From positions 1 to 64,000 of the forward strand of contig CAKSHP010000003.1 of assembly GCA_934457145.1 (NCBI GenBank): 64,000 bases of DNA, in the 5' to 3' direction. The position numbers and the translations under genes are program-made. The notes below the pieces were generated by a model. That model had not been told where the DNA came from. It searched no databases and saw nothing but the letters and a program-made list of their open reading frames with translations. Positions within the stretch are counted from its first letter, which is position 1. Each line of letters begins with the position of its first letter. This document shows, piece by piece, positions 7,754-16,588 of the stretch. This DNA is from an uncultured Clostridia bacterium. GTDB taxonomy: Bacteria; Bacillota; Clostridia; UBA1381; UMGS1253.

Positions 7754-9970
7754 TTATTTTATATCACCGTTTTTTAACCGGCTTTCCAAAGACGTGTATC
7801 TTTTTGCATCATAATCATTTGATACCATTTGCCAGACAGCTTCACTTCTGCCGACAAGTATCACAAGCTTTTTTGCCCTTGTTATTGCTGTGTAGAAAAG
7901 ATTTCTGCGCATAAGCATGGGCGGCATCTGCATAACCGGCATAATCACTGTGTCAAACTCGCTGCCCTGGCTTTTATGCACTGTTATGGCATAAGCATGC
8001 TCTATTTCGTCTATCATATCAAAACTGTAGCACACTCGTTTGTCATCATAAACGGCATACAGTTCGCGGTTTTCCAAATCGATTTTCTCGATAAACCCCA
8101 TATCTCCGTTAAACACGCCCATGCCCTCTTCAGCGCCGCTCACACTTTCCCATTCGATATCATAGTTATTTTTTATATGCATTATTTTATCGCCCTCACG
8201 ATATATAACACTTCCGTGTTTATATTCGTTTTTCGACTTTGAACAAGGATTTAAAGCTCTTTGCAGACAAATATTTAAATTGTTTACCCCGGCAGTTGTT
8301 TTTCGCATCGGCGAAAGAACCTGAATTTGAGTCATCGGGTTTTGATTGTATGCAACAGGGATTCTTGTTTTGCAAAGCTCACAGACGGTTTCGGCAATCT
8401 GCTCGCCCGTATTTCTTTCGATAAAGAAAAAGTCTGCATTTTTTTCATTTGCAAGCGGCATCAGCCCCTGCATAACTCTGTGCGCATTTCTGACAATCAT
8501 GCTTTTTTCAGCCTGGCGAAATATTTTTGTAAGGCGAACGGTTGGTATAACACCGCTTTTTAACATATCTGAAAGCATGTTTCCCGCTCCGACCGGCGGC
8601 AGCTGGTCTGCATCACCCACGAACACCACCCTCGAATTAAGCTTAACCGCACGCAGAAACGCGCATCCTATATTAACATCGATCATGCTTGTTTCATCAA
8701 TAATAAATGCCGACTGCTCAAGCGGGTTAGTTTCATCTTTGGTGAAGCTTTTTATCTCATCATCACCCGAATACCCGATTTCCAGCAGGCGGTGAATCGT
8801 CTGCGCGCTACACCCCGTCATTTCCGAAAGTCTTTTTGCGGCTCTTCCTGTCGGCGCTGCAAGAGCACAGTTTATCTTTTTTTTCTCAAACATATCTATT
8901 ACAGCATTTAAAACAGTTGTTTTTCCCGTTCCGGGACCGCCCGTGAGCACAAAAATTCCCGATTCTGCCGCACGGTGTACGGCTTCCCTTTGTTTTTCGT
9001 CAAGCTTAAGATTTCGGCTTTGCTCCCAGGCAGCTATAAATTCTTCCGCCTCTTTTTGCTCCATTATTTTTTCTTCATTTATCATGGCAAGAATTTTATT
9101 GCTTATAAGGCTTTCAGCAAACAGCATGCTTTCCAAAAACACCGCCTCATAGCCACAGATGTTTTGAATATATACCCTATTTTCTCCCACAAGCGACAAA
9201 ACCGCAGCTTCCGCCTGAGCAATTTCAACACCAAGCTCACGCTGCGTTTTTAAAACGAGCTCGTCTTTTGGAAGAAATGTGTGTCCCATAGACTGCGCAT
9301 TATTTGATAAAATAAATAAAATTCCCGATTTTATTCTTTCCGGTTCGTCGGTTTTCCCGCCGAGCATAAGCGCAATTTTATCCGCGGTTTTAAAGCTTAT
9401 GCCCGAAATTTCGTTTGCCAGTATGTATGGATTTTTCTTTATTATATCAACAGCGTCCGTTCCGAAATGTTTATGCACTTTTATCGCTGTTGCCGAACCT
9501 ATACCGTAGTTTTGCAAAAACATCATTATTTTTTGCATGCTTTGCTGTTTTGCATATTCTTTTCCTATTTCCTCCGCACGGCTTTCGCTTATTCCGTTTA
9601 CCTGAGCAAGTTTTTTCGGATAATTTAAAATCACATTAAGAGTGTCATCACCGAAAAAATCAACAATTTTTTTGGCGGTTGCCAAACGTATGCCCCGTAT
9701 AATTCCCGATCCTAAATATTTTAATATGGCAGCTGACGTATCGGGAAGCTTTTTTTCAAATTCTTTAACTGAAAACTGAACTCCGTAGTCCGGATGATTT
9801 ACCCACGCTCCGCAAAGGCGCACTGTATCGCCGCATGCCACATACGGCATATATCCCGTGGCTGTGATTGTTTTATCAGTGCATTCCACATCGCAGACCG
9901 TGTAGCCGTTGGCATAATTTGCATATATTATTTCGCACACACTGCCTTCAACAGTTTCTAAATCATTCAC
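7754..9970 (-). CDS. recD2: RecD2-type DNA helicase (RecD/TraA family)
   Basis: A 738-residue superfamily 1B 5'-to-3' DNA helicase of the RecD2 type found in bacteria without a RecBC partner, implicated in fork maintenance and repair. The N-terminal region (about 80-200) carries helix-hairpin-helix repeats such as LGSGIIRGI and VNGISESRAEEIG. Walker A is TGGPGTGKTT (about K350). Later helicase motifs include IIDETSMID, VGDADQLPPVG and ITVHKSQGSEFD. Translation begins at a GTG with GGAGG seven bases upstream. The gene begins 23 bases after the VWA-like gene, so it is probably the last gene of the operon that starts with the HAD phosphatase. Confidence 0.93.
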   Translation of the reverse strand: MNDLETVEGSVCEIIYANYANGYTVCDVECTDKTITATGYMPYVACGDTVRLCGAWVNHPDYGVQFSVKEFEKKLPDTSAAILKYLGSGIIRGIRLATAKKIVDFFGDDTLNVILNYPKKLAQVNGISESRAEEIGKEYAKQQSMQKIMMFLQNYGIGSATAIKVHKHFGTDAVDIIKKNPYILANEISGISFKTADKIALMLGGKTDEPERIKSGILFILSNNAQSMGHTFLPKDELVLKTQRELGVEIAQAEAAVLSLVGENRVYIQNICGYEAVFLESMLFAESLISNKILAMINEEKIMEQKEAEEFIAAWEQSRNLKLDEKQREAVHRAAESGIFVLTGGPGTGKTTVLNAVIDMFEKKKINCALAAPTGRAAKRLSEMTGCSAQTIHRLLEIGYSGDDEIKSFTKDETNPLEQSAFIIDETSMIDVNIGCAFLRAVKLNSRVVFVGDADQLPPVGAGNMLSDMLKSGVIPTVRLTKIFRQAEKSMIVRNAHRVMQGLMPLANEKNADFFFIERNTGEQIAETVCELCKTRIPVAYNQNPMTQIQVLSPMRKTTAGVNNLNICLQRALNPCSKSKNEYKHGSVIYREGDKIMHIKNNYDIEWESVSGAEEGMGVFNGDMGFIEKIDLENRELYAVYDDKRVCYSFDMIDEIEHAYAITVHKSQGSEFDTVIMPVMQMPPMLMRRNLFYTAITRAKKLVILVGRSEAVWQMVSNDYDAKRYTSLESRLKNGDIK

Positions 9971-9993
9971 CTTTTAGCCTCCGCTGTTTTTTA

Positions 9994-11820
9994 TTATTTT
10001 TCAAATCCGTCTTTCGGATTTTCGCTTTCTGTTTCGCTTTCGTCTAAGACAATTTCTTCCGGCTCGTTTACTGTTTCATCTGCTTTTTTTGCAGTTTCTT
10101 TTTTCTTTATGTATGATCCAAACGAAAAAAGAAATACCGCAATCAGCGCCGCCGTCATCACAAGCCACCATTTATAATACCATATCCAATCGACACACCT
10201 TATATAAAACGGCACATTTTCAATATATATGCTTGCAGGCTTTGAATACGTTAAAACTTCGCCGTTTTCATCTATAACAACAGTTACAACGATGTCTATA
10301 TTACCTGTTGGCGCAAACAGATATGAGCCATGATTTTTGTATTCCGGATACACATAAAACTCTCCGCTTTTTTCGCCGTTTTCCACTCTGAATGATATGT
10401 TTTTTTCACTTCCGCACAAAAGGCTCACGTTTTCCGGCAAGCTTTCGGAAGAAACGGTAATCAAAAGCGGTTTTGCATTGTTTAATTGATTTACTTTATA
10501 GCGCGAGAGTTTTCCTATAACAAAATCCGCATCGCCAAAAACATAAAATGCCTTTGCCGATGAAAATTTTTGCGTTCCGAGATCAACAAACGTTTCAATC
10601 CGCGTGCTTCCCTTTAAAAAGCTTATTTCGCCCTCTTTTTTATCAAGATTTGTCACATTTCCTTGATTTTGCGAACGTATCTGATAAACCGCGCCGTCAA
10701 GCAAAGGCGATTCCACGCTTTTTCCCGTTACCGGATTTAAAGCGACCACCTTATAGCCGTATTTGCCGGTTGATATGCTTGATGCGGCGTCTATTCTGCT
10801 GCCGTTTCGGTAAAGCCAAAGTTCAACTCTAACATCTGCTTTGTAAATAACGGTTACATTTTCGCTTCTTCCCACATTTATGCTCTGTCTGCCCGGCTGG
10901 AGTGCGCTTTCAAACTTGCTGATAAGAATGTTTTTTTCCAAATCAGATGCATATTTTAATTTGTTTTTTGAGTTTTCAAAAATTGCCGGCACGGTTTTGG
11001 GATTTTCCACCTTAATACTGCTTTGCGCCGCTTTTGTGCTGAATTTCGCCGATACGGTATTTTTCATGCCGTTTGCAATTACGATAATTTCCGACATTGG
11101 TATTTTTGTATCGTCAATTTCAAGCAATCCCGCTTTTTTGTTATGCTCGATATATTCGTCATTAAGAATTGCCCTTTTATAAATAAGGTTTGAAATTTCT
11201 ATTGTTTTTTGCAAAATTTCTTTCGCGTCATTTGCATTGTAACAATAAAAATCTCCGTCATTTTTAAGGTTGTAGATAGCGCCGTTGTTGCTCACCGACT
11301 GACTGACAACTCTGATTCCGTCTTTTGCGTATGACGAAAGTTTTTCCTGAACCGAAGTATCGCTGTTTTCCGCTTTGTATTCTTCAAATTTTCCGTCACA
11401 AATCAAAACGAGCCATTTTTCATAACTGTCGTTTTCTTTTTTCAAATCCTCCCATGCTTTTTCAACAACACTAAAGCTTCTGCGGATTGCATACCCGTTT
11501 AGCTTCGAATCGATTTCGCTCATCATTGCCTCCGGATTTGCATTGTTTACAAATTCATATTTTTCGCCCTCGCCGCTTATCGGATAAACAACTATTTTAT
11601 CATTAACATTTGTAAGCGATGCGAACACGCAAACAGCATTTTTCATTCTGCTCCACTTATCCGTAAACTCTTCTTTTTCCGTGTGATATATTCCGGAGGT
11701 ATCGTCATAAACTATATGAATAATTTTTTTGTTTTCAGCCGATACCGCAAAGCACATAAAAACAAGCATGATCGCCGTAAACACAAATGTCAGCATACAT
11801 ATTTTTGCAATTTTTTTCAA
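9994..11820 (-). CDS. Secreted, C-terminally membrane-anchored VWA-like protein
   Basis: A roughly 608-residue protein of unknown role. The N-terminus (KKIAKICMLTF followed by a hydrophobic stretch ending FAVSA) is a signal peptide. The next segment begins IHIVYDDTSGIY and continues with a helix-strand pattern like a von Willebrand factor A domain; DDTSG sits where the metal-site DxSxS motif normally is, so the metal site is altered. The middle is predicted strand-rich. One transmembrane helix near the end (WLVMTAALIAVFLFSFG) precedes an acidic cytoplasmic tail of about 35 residues. TTG at 11820 fits the AGGTG ribosome site best; GTG at 11829 is the alternative. It sits between ilvN and recD2 with short gaps. 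The VWA call is an inference from pattern. Confidence 0.6.
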   Translation of the reverse strand: MKKIAKICMLTFVFTAIMLVFMCFAVSAENKKIIHIVYDDTSGIYHTEKEEFTDKWSRMKNAVCVFASLTNVNDKIVVYPISGEGEKYEFVNNANPEAMMSEIDSKLNGYAIRRSFSVVEKAWEDLKKENDSYEKWLVLICDGKFEEYKAENSDTSVQEKLSSYAKDGIRVVSQSVSNNGAIYNLKNDGDFYCYNANDAKEILQKTIEISNLIYKRAILNDEYIEHNKKAGLLEIDDTKIPMSEIIVIANGMKNTVSAKFSTKAAQSSIKVENPKTVPAIFENSKNKLKYASDLEKNILISKFESALQPGRQSINVGRSENVTVIYKADVRVELWLYRNGSRIDAASSISTGKYGYKVVALNPVTGKSVESPLLDGAVYQIRSQNQGNVTNLDKKEGEISFLKGSTRIETFVDLGTQKFSSAKAFYVFGDADFVIGKLSRYKVNQLNNAKPLLITVSSESLPENVSLLCGSEKNISFRVENGEKSGEFYVYPEYKNHGSYLFAPTGNIDIVVTVVIDENGEVLTYSKPASIYIENVPFYIRCVDWIWYYKWWLVMTAALIAVFLFSFGSYIKKKETAKKADETVNEPEEIVLDESETESENPKDGFEK

Positions 11821-11842
11821 ATAAAACACCTCGCATTTTGCC

Positions 11843-12340
11843 CTAATTATCCGATATTCTGCAAATATCTCCCCGTTCGAGCGCGGTTATACCGGTTCTG
11901 CACATTTCAAGGATTTCATAATCTGATAAAACCTTTAAAAATCCGTCTATTTTATCGGGCGCGCCCGTAAGCTCCAAAACCATGCTCCCCGCCGATAAAT
12001 CAACTATTTTTGATTTGTATATTTCCGCAATTTCTCTTATATATCCTCTGTTTTGCTCGTCTGCTTTAACTTTAACCAAAAGAAGCTCACGCTTTATACT
12101 GTCCTCCACAAGCAAAAGCACCTTTTTTGTTTCCTGAAGCTTTTGCGTCTGTTTTATAATTTGCTGCAAGTCCTCATTGCTTTCCACTTTAACGCCTATC
12201 GTTATTCTTGAAATATCGGGATTGTCCGTTGTTGACACCGTGAGGCTGTCTATATTATAGCCGCGTCTGCAAAACAGCGACGATACCCTTGCAAGCACTC
12301 CGGCGTGGTTTTCCACAAGAACGCTGAGTATTTTTTTCAT
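11843..12340 (-). CDS. ilvN: Acetolactate synthase small (regulatory) subunit
   Basis: A 165-residue IlvN/IlvH protein. It binds valine and modulates the catalytic subunit in the first common step of valine, leucine and isoleucine synthesis. The N-terminal ACT domain begins MKKILSVLVENHAGVLARVSSLF, and the C-terminal ALS small-subunit domain follows from about residue 85. I chose ATG at 12340, which has GGAGATAATACAT upstream; an in-frame extension to 12376 lacks such a site. It follows ilvB by 56 bases on the same strand, the usual order. No T-box is visible inside this operon. Confidence 0.93.
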   Translation of the reverse strand: MKKILSVLVENHAGVLARVSSLFCRRGYNIDSLTVSTTDNPDISRITIGVKVESNEDLQQIIKQTQKLQETKKVLLLVEDSIKRELLLVKVKADEQNRGYIREIAEIYKSKIVDLSAGSMVLELTGAPDKIDGFLKVLSDYEILEMCRTGITALERGDICRISDN

Positions 12341-12396
12341 ATGTATTATCTCCATTCCGCCGCATGATATCGGCATAAATTCTCTCTTGTTAGTTT

Positions 12397-14022
12397 TTAA
12401 AACTCTGCCGAATTCATCGGCAAAACCTTTTCTTCTTTATCTACGGCGCACTCAATCCAAACGCAGCTGTCTTCTTTAAGAGCCGCTTTTAAAGCTTCTT
12501 TTAATTCCTGTTGGTTTTGGCATTTAAAAGCTTTAGCTCCAAAGCCCTTTGCCAGGCTCATATAATCTATTTTCTTTTTTTCTTCACTGCCGCTGTGTCT
12601 GCCTCCGCAGAGCACATCCTGCCACTGGCGCACCATTCCAAGCCCGAAATTGTTAAAAATAATGCTTATTATATTTGTTTTATATGCAACAGCCGTTGAT
12701 GTTTCGTTTAAATTCATAAGAAACGAACCGTCTGAGGTTATATGTATGACAGGGCTTTTTTTGCGTGCAATTTTTGCACCGATTGCCGCTCCGTATCCGT
12801 AACCCATCGCCCCTAAGCCTCCGCTTGTCAAAAAGCTTTGCGAAGATGCTGATATGTACTGCGCCGCCCACATCTGATGCTGACCGACATCGGTTGTGTA
12901 TACTGTATCTTTCGGAGCAAATTTATTTATAGTGTTTATTATTGCATAAGGCGAGAAATCTTTTATATCTTCTTTAAAATCTTTTTCTTTAAATTTCTGA
13001 ATTTCTTTTAACCATAAATTCGTCTTTGCCGTTAAATTCATCTGCAACAGCAAATCCAAAACCTCGCCGCAGCCGCTCTCTATACTTAAATCCACACCGA
13101 CATTTTTATTTATTTCACTCGGGTCTATATCAACATGAATAACTTTTGCCTTTTTTGCAAATTCATCTTTTTTTATAACAACTCTGTCGCCGAAGCGCGT
13201 CCCGAGAGCCAAAATCAAATCCGCTTCTCCAAGTGCTTTGTTCGCGCTTATTTTTCCGTGCATACCGCAAAGCCCTGTATTAAGAGCGCTGTTTAGATCA
13301 ACAACTCCCGTTGCCATAAGCGTGTGAACACACGGAAGATTTAATTTATTTATAAAAATATTAAGCTTTTCGCTTATATCTTTTTTATTTACCCCGCCTC
13401 CGCAAAGAACTATCGGTCTTTGAGAGTTTTCTATCATTTCTGCCGCTTCTTTCAGCTTGTTTATATCTGTTTTAAAACCTTTTTGCAACATCGGGTTTTC
13501 CTGTTTGTAATTGGCAGACTGCTTAAATATATTTTTCGGTATATCAACCAAAACAGGGCCGCATCGCCCCGACTGCGCTATTTCAAACGCACTTCTGAGT
13601 GTTTTTGCAAGCTCGTTTATATCCCGTACGACAAATGTGTGCTTTGTTACCGGCATCATAATTCCTTCCGTGTAAACCTCCTGAAAGCTGTCTTTGCCTA
13701 TATCGTCTACAGAAACATTGCCTGTTATAGCAACCATCGGCACACTGTCCATATATGCGGCGGCAATTCCCGTTACAAGATTTGTTGCGCCGGGTCCGCT
13801 CGTTGCTATAACAACTCCGCATTTACCGCTTGCCCGCGCATAACCGTCTGCCGCATGAGCCGCACCTTGTTCATGTGCGGTGATAATTTGTTTTATAGTA
13901 TTTTTATATTCATAAAGCGCGTCAAAAAGATCCACAACACAGCCACCGGGATAACCGAAAACGACTTTTGTTTTCTGCTCTTTTAACACACGGCACACTA
14001 TATGCGCTCCGTTTATTTTCAT
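12397..14022 (-). CDS. ilvB: Acetolactate synthase large (catalytic) subunit
   Basis: A 541-residue thiamine diphosphate enzyme that condenses two pyruvates, or pyruvate with 2-oxobutyrate. The cofactor-activating Glu is about E51 in AHEQGAAHAADGYAR. The C-terminal diphosphate/metal motif begins SDGSFLMNLNE, where the usual GDGS has Ser in the first position; the following Asn residues are kept. The start ATG at 14022 has AAGGTGA upstream. The gene lies 10 bases downstream of a HAD phosphatase and upstream of ilvN. The biosynthetic (rather than catabolic AlsS) assignment rests on the adjoining regulatory subunit. Confidence 0.93.
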   Translation of the reverse strand: MKINGAHIVCRVLKEQKTKVVFGYPGGCVVDLFDALYEYKNTIKQIITAHEQGAAHAADGYARASGKCGVVIATSGPGATNLVTGIAAAYMDSVPMVAITGNVSVDDIGKDSFQEVYTEGIMMPVTKHTFVVRDINELAKTLRSAFEIAQSGRCGPVLVDIPKNIFKQSANYKQENPMLQKGFKTDINKLKEAAEMIENSQRPIVLCGGGVNKKDISEKLNIFINKLNLPCVHTLMATGVVDLNSALNTGLCGMHGKISANKALGEADLILALGTRFGDRVVIKKDEFAKKAKVIHVDIDPSEINKNVGVDLSIESGCGEVLDLLLQMNLTAKTNLWLKEIQKFKEKDFKEDIKDFSPYAIINTINKFAPKDTVYTTDVGQHQMWAAQYISASSQSFLTSGGLGAMGYGYGAAIGAKIARKKSPVIHITSDGSFLMNLNETSTAVAYKTNIISIIFNNFGLGMVRQWQDVLCGGRHSGSEEKKKIDYMSLAKGFGAKAFKCQNQQELKEALKAALKEDSCVWIECAVDKEEKVLPMNSAEF

Positions 14023-14032
14023 AAATTTCACC

Positions 14033-14689
14033 TTACCGTTTTGCAATATCTATAAGCTCTGCCGGACTTTTTATAATATAGTCCGCTCCGCTTTTCGTAA
14101 GCTCTGAATAGTTTCTGAATCCCCATAAAACTCCCACTGTGTACATTTTTGCATTTTTTCCGGTCTGCATATCAACATTTGTATCTCCGACATACACACA
14201 TTCTCCCGGATCTGCATTAAATGTTTTTGCCGCATAAAGCACGGTTTTCGGGTTTGGTTTCGGCTCCATATCATCTTTAAGCCCTGTATAAAAATCAAAA
14301 GTGTTTTTATCAAACAGCTTTTCTGTCACATCGCACACCGCTCCGTTTGGTTTGTTGGACACCAGTCCGATTTTCATACCGAGCTTTTTAAGCGTGCAAA
14401 GCGCATCCTGCATTCCGTCAAACACTTTGGATTTATACAAACTGTCTGTTTCGTAGTCATTTTTATAAACCTGCAAAAACTCCTCCAAAAAGGATTCGTC
14501 ATTTATATTATTTTCTTTTAACATACGGCTTACCAACACTCTTGCGCCGTTTCCCGCAAAATATTTATATCTGTCCTTTTCAAAGGTATGAAGTCCGTAT
14601 TTTTTTAAAGTTTTATTGCAGTAATAGGCAATTGTTTCAAGCGTATCGCAAACAGTTCCGTCCAGATCAAATATAAAAGCTTTATACAT
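14033..14689 (-). CDS. HAD-family phosphatase, phosphoglycolate phosphatase-like
   Basis: A 218-residue HAD-superfamily hydrolase of the Gph/PpaX type. Motif I is FIFDLDGTVCDT at the N-terminus, motif II is GLVSNKP (about residue 120), and motifs III-IV include KPNPKT and YVGDTNVDMQ. The cap region is helical as in subclass I. Candidate substrates are phosphoglycolate or pyrophosphate; the sequence does not decide. It is the first gene of the operon with ilvB, ilvN, the VWA-like gene and recD2, and has a promoter directly upstream. A GAGAGGA site precedes the ATG. Confidence 0.85.
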   Translation of the reverse strand: MYKAFIFDLDGTVCDTLETIAYYCNKTLKKYGLHTFEKDRYKYFAGNGARVLVSRMLKENNINDESFLEEFLQVYKNDYETDSLYKSKVFDGMQDALCTLKKLGMKIGLVSNKPNGAVCDVTEKLFDKNTFDFYTGLKDDMEPKPNPKTVLYAAKTFNADPGECVYVGDTNVDMQTGKNAKMYTVGVLWGFRNYSELTKSGADYIIKSPAELIDIAKR

Positions 14690-14730
14690 TATTTCACTTA
14701 TCCTCTCTAAAGATAAACCTACTTTATTAT

Positions 14731-14759
14731 ATTATACTACCTAAGCACGCTAAACGCAA
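14731..14759 (-). promoter_or_regulatory. Promoter of the HAD phosphatase-ilvBN-recD2 operon
   Basis: On the minus strand: TTGCGT, 17-base spacer, TATAAT, about 40 bases before the first ATG. It is divergent from the lrp promoter about 170 bases away. Confidence 0.65.
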
Positions 14760-14927
14760 GCATTTTTTCCTTTGGCCCGGCTTCTTTACGGCGTCACACG
14801 TTAAATATTTTTTATGCAACAAAAACAATTTTCTTTTTTTGTCGGGAAATTTTTTTAATATTTTCTTTAAAAAGTAACTTAATTTTGTCAAAACGCGCTG
14901 TTTTTTTCACTTTTTTTGATATTTTTC

Positions 14928-14955
14928 TTGACTTTTTAAATAAATATGGTATAAT
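14928..14955 (+). promoter_or_regulatory. Sigma-A promoter upstream of the Lrp-family gene
   Basis: TTGACT followed by a 16-base spacer and TATAAT. Transcription should begin close to position 14962, just before the hairpin described next. Confidence 0.75.
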
Positions 14956-14965
14956 ATTATCAGAA

Positions 14966-15013
14966 ACAGACAATGAGGTCTTACGAAAGACGCAATCATT
15001 GTCTGTTTTTTTA
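14966..15013 (+). terminator. Terminator-like hairpin in the leader of the Lrp-family gene
   Basis: An 11-bp perfect outer stem (ACAGACAATGA, 14966-14976, with its complement at 14996-15006) encloses a small inner hairpin (GTCTT, loop, AAGAC) and is followed by seven T. It begins only a few bases after the predicted transcription start. It therefore looks like an early terminator or attenuator that would give a transcript of about 50 nt unless read through into the regulator gene. Confidence 0.65.
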
Positions 15014-15047
15014 GTTTTACATTGGAATAGTAAGAGGAGTTGTTTAC

Positions 15048-15494
15048 ATGGACAAAATTGATACGAAAATTTTAAAAATTCTTCAGCAAAACGCAAGAAC
15101 GCCCATAAAACAAATCGCAAACGAAGTATTTTTATCATCACCCGCCGTTTCTTCAAGAATTGAACGGCTCGAAAAAGAAGGCTACATACTCGGCTACAGC
15201 GCAAACATTAACCGTCAGAAGCTCGGTTATCTGATAACTGCATTTATAAGCCTTGAGCTTCCTCCGGTCCAGAAAAGCACGTTTTATCCGTTTATAACAT
15301 CGTGTCCGAATGTGCTTGAGTGCAACTGCGTAACCGGTCAGTTTTCAATGCTTATAAAAGTGGCGTTTCCAAGCACTCAAGAGCTTGATACTTTCATCGG
15401 AATGCTCCAGAAATTCGGTATCACGCAAACTCAAATCGTGTTTTCAACGGCTGTTGAAACAAGAGATGTTGTTATAGAGGATGTTAATCTTTAA
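15048..15494 (+). CDS. Lrp/AsnC-family transcriptional regulator
   Basis: A 148-residue feast/famine regulator. An N-terminal winged helix-turn-helix (about residues 3-50, with IKQIANEVFLSSPAVSSRIERL) is followed by a RAM/AsnC ligand-binding domain from about residue 60, typically sensing an amino acid. Length is standard. The ATG has AAGAGGAG upstream. It is divergent from the ilvB-ilvN operon, so control of branched-chain amino acid synthesis is a reasonable inference. It is also preceded by a terminator-like leader, suggesting control of its own synthesis. A strong hairpin follows the stop. Confidence 0.9.
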   Translation: MDKIDTKILKILQQNARTPIKQIANEVFLSSPAVSSRIERLEKEGYILGYSANINRQKLGYLITAFISLELPPVQKSTFYPFITSCPNVLECNCVTGQFSMLIKVAFPSTQELDTFIGMLQKFGITQTQIVFSTAVETRDVVIEDVNL

Positions 15495-15530
15495 ATTCGC
15501 TCTCCTTAAAATTTAAAAATACACAAAAAG

Positions 15531-15581
15531 AAAAGGATTTTTTACTTTGCCTGATAAAACGGTAAAGTAAAAAATCCTTTT
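15531..15581. terminator. Bidirectional terminator between the lrp-like and AraC-like genes
   Basis: A 21-bp near-perfect stem (AAAAGGATTTTTTACTTTGCC and its complement) with a 9-base loop lies between convergent genes and is T-rich on both sides. Confidence 0.85.
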
Positions 15582-15594
15582 TCTTTAATATCTG

Positions 15595-16470
15595 TTACTC
15601 TTTGTTTCCGTCTGTCTTTTTTACCGGGATCCAAATTTCTGCATGATAGTTTTGGCTCAAAACGCCGTTTGGATACTTTTTAGGATCATCATACGATTCA
15701 ATGCAATATCCCGCTGCAAATTCATACTCTTTCAACGCCGGGAGCCACTGTGAAAAGATTTTTTTATGCACATCGCGAAAAGCCTCTGGCATAGGTCCGT
15801 CACACGAAAATACCGCCCATGTAAACTCCGGTATTGTTTTAACGCAAAAACCGTCCGGCACTTCCCGTTCGGGGTTATAAATATCGGCAATCAAATATTC
15901 AAAATCCTTTCCGCCCATCTGCTCGTCAATATTTACGCCAAACATCCCGCAAACGTATTTTCCGTTTCCCGAAGCAAAATGCTCCTGCCAAAACTTTGGA
16001 ATTTTTTCCTTACACGTTTCATAGTCAAAACGTTTTGCCGCCCCGAGCACTTTAAAACTTTCTTTTTTTACGATTTTGTAGTCCATGATATAACCGCCCT
16101 CCAATGAAATATTAATTTTCAGTGGCGCAAACGTTTTTAACAAAACATCGCCTTTTGCCGCTGCTGAGGGAGACACATTGTGAAATCTCAAAAACGCTTT
16201 TGTAAAGCTGTCGGGCGAATCATAGCCGAATTTCATTGCGGCGTCAATCACCTTTGAGCCTTTCCGGCAAAGAAAACTTCCCGCCAACGCAAGGCGTCTG
16301 TTTCGGATATACTCCGAAACACTGCAGCCGCAAAGCATTGCAAAGCCTTTTTGAAAATAAAACTGCGATATATTAACATGCTGCGCCACTTTTTGCGCCG
16401 ACAGCTCATAATCGCTTATATTTTCTTCTATGTAATCTATTGCCTGCATAACAGCTTTTATCCATTCCAC
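15595..16470 (-). CDS. AraC-family regulator with GyrI-like effector domain
   Basis: A 291-residue regulator. Two helix-turn-helix motifs of the AraC/XylS type fill residues 5-105 (LSAQKVAQHVNISQFYFQKGF and the second helix region DAAMKFGYDSPDSFTKAFLRF). After a linker comes a GyrI-like/AraC effector-binding domain (about 125-285) of the type that binds lipophilic small molecules in Rob/BmrR-like proteins. Having the DNA-binding domain first is the usual arrangement for the Rob/SoxS-type group. No target gene is adjacent: it converges on lrp and is followed on the other side by the sugar mutase. Ligand unknown. Confidence 0.88.
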   Translation of the reverse strand: MEWIKAVMQAIDYIEENISDYELSAQKVAQHVNISQFYFQKGFAMLCGCSVSEYIRNRRLALAGSFLCRKGSKVIDAAMKFGYDSPDSFTKAFLRFHNVSPSAAAKGDVLLKTFAPLKINISLEGGYIMDYKIVKKESFKVLGAAKRFDYETCKEKIPKFWQEHFASGNGKYVCGMFGVNIDEQMGGKDFEYLIADIYNPEREVPDGFCVKTIPEFTWAVFSCDGPMPEAFRDVHKKIFSQWLPALKEYEFAAGYCIESYDDPKKYPNGVLSQNYHAEIWIPVKKTDGNKE

Positions 16471-16555
16471 TTTTCATATCGCCTCTCTTCATGAACTATA
16501 TTAGCACAAAAAAACATTTCATTCCCGACATTTTTTGCCCGGATTTGTCTTTTAA

Positions 16556-16588
16556 AAAAATCTGCTGCGGACGCAGCAGATTTTTTGT
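16556..16588 (-). terminator. Terminator downstream of the phosphosugar mutase
   Basis: The stem TCTGCTGCG/CGCAGCAGA (16561-16580) has a short loop and lies 9 bases from the mutase stop. On the minus strand it is followed by a run of seven A-complement (T) bases. Confidence 0.8.

Noticed and set aside
12397..14022. Possible inactive acetolactate synthase because SDGS replaces GDGS
   Set aside because: Only the first Gly of the motif is changed; the metal Asp and downstream residues, the TPP Glu and the ilvN partner are all present.
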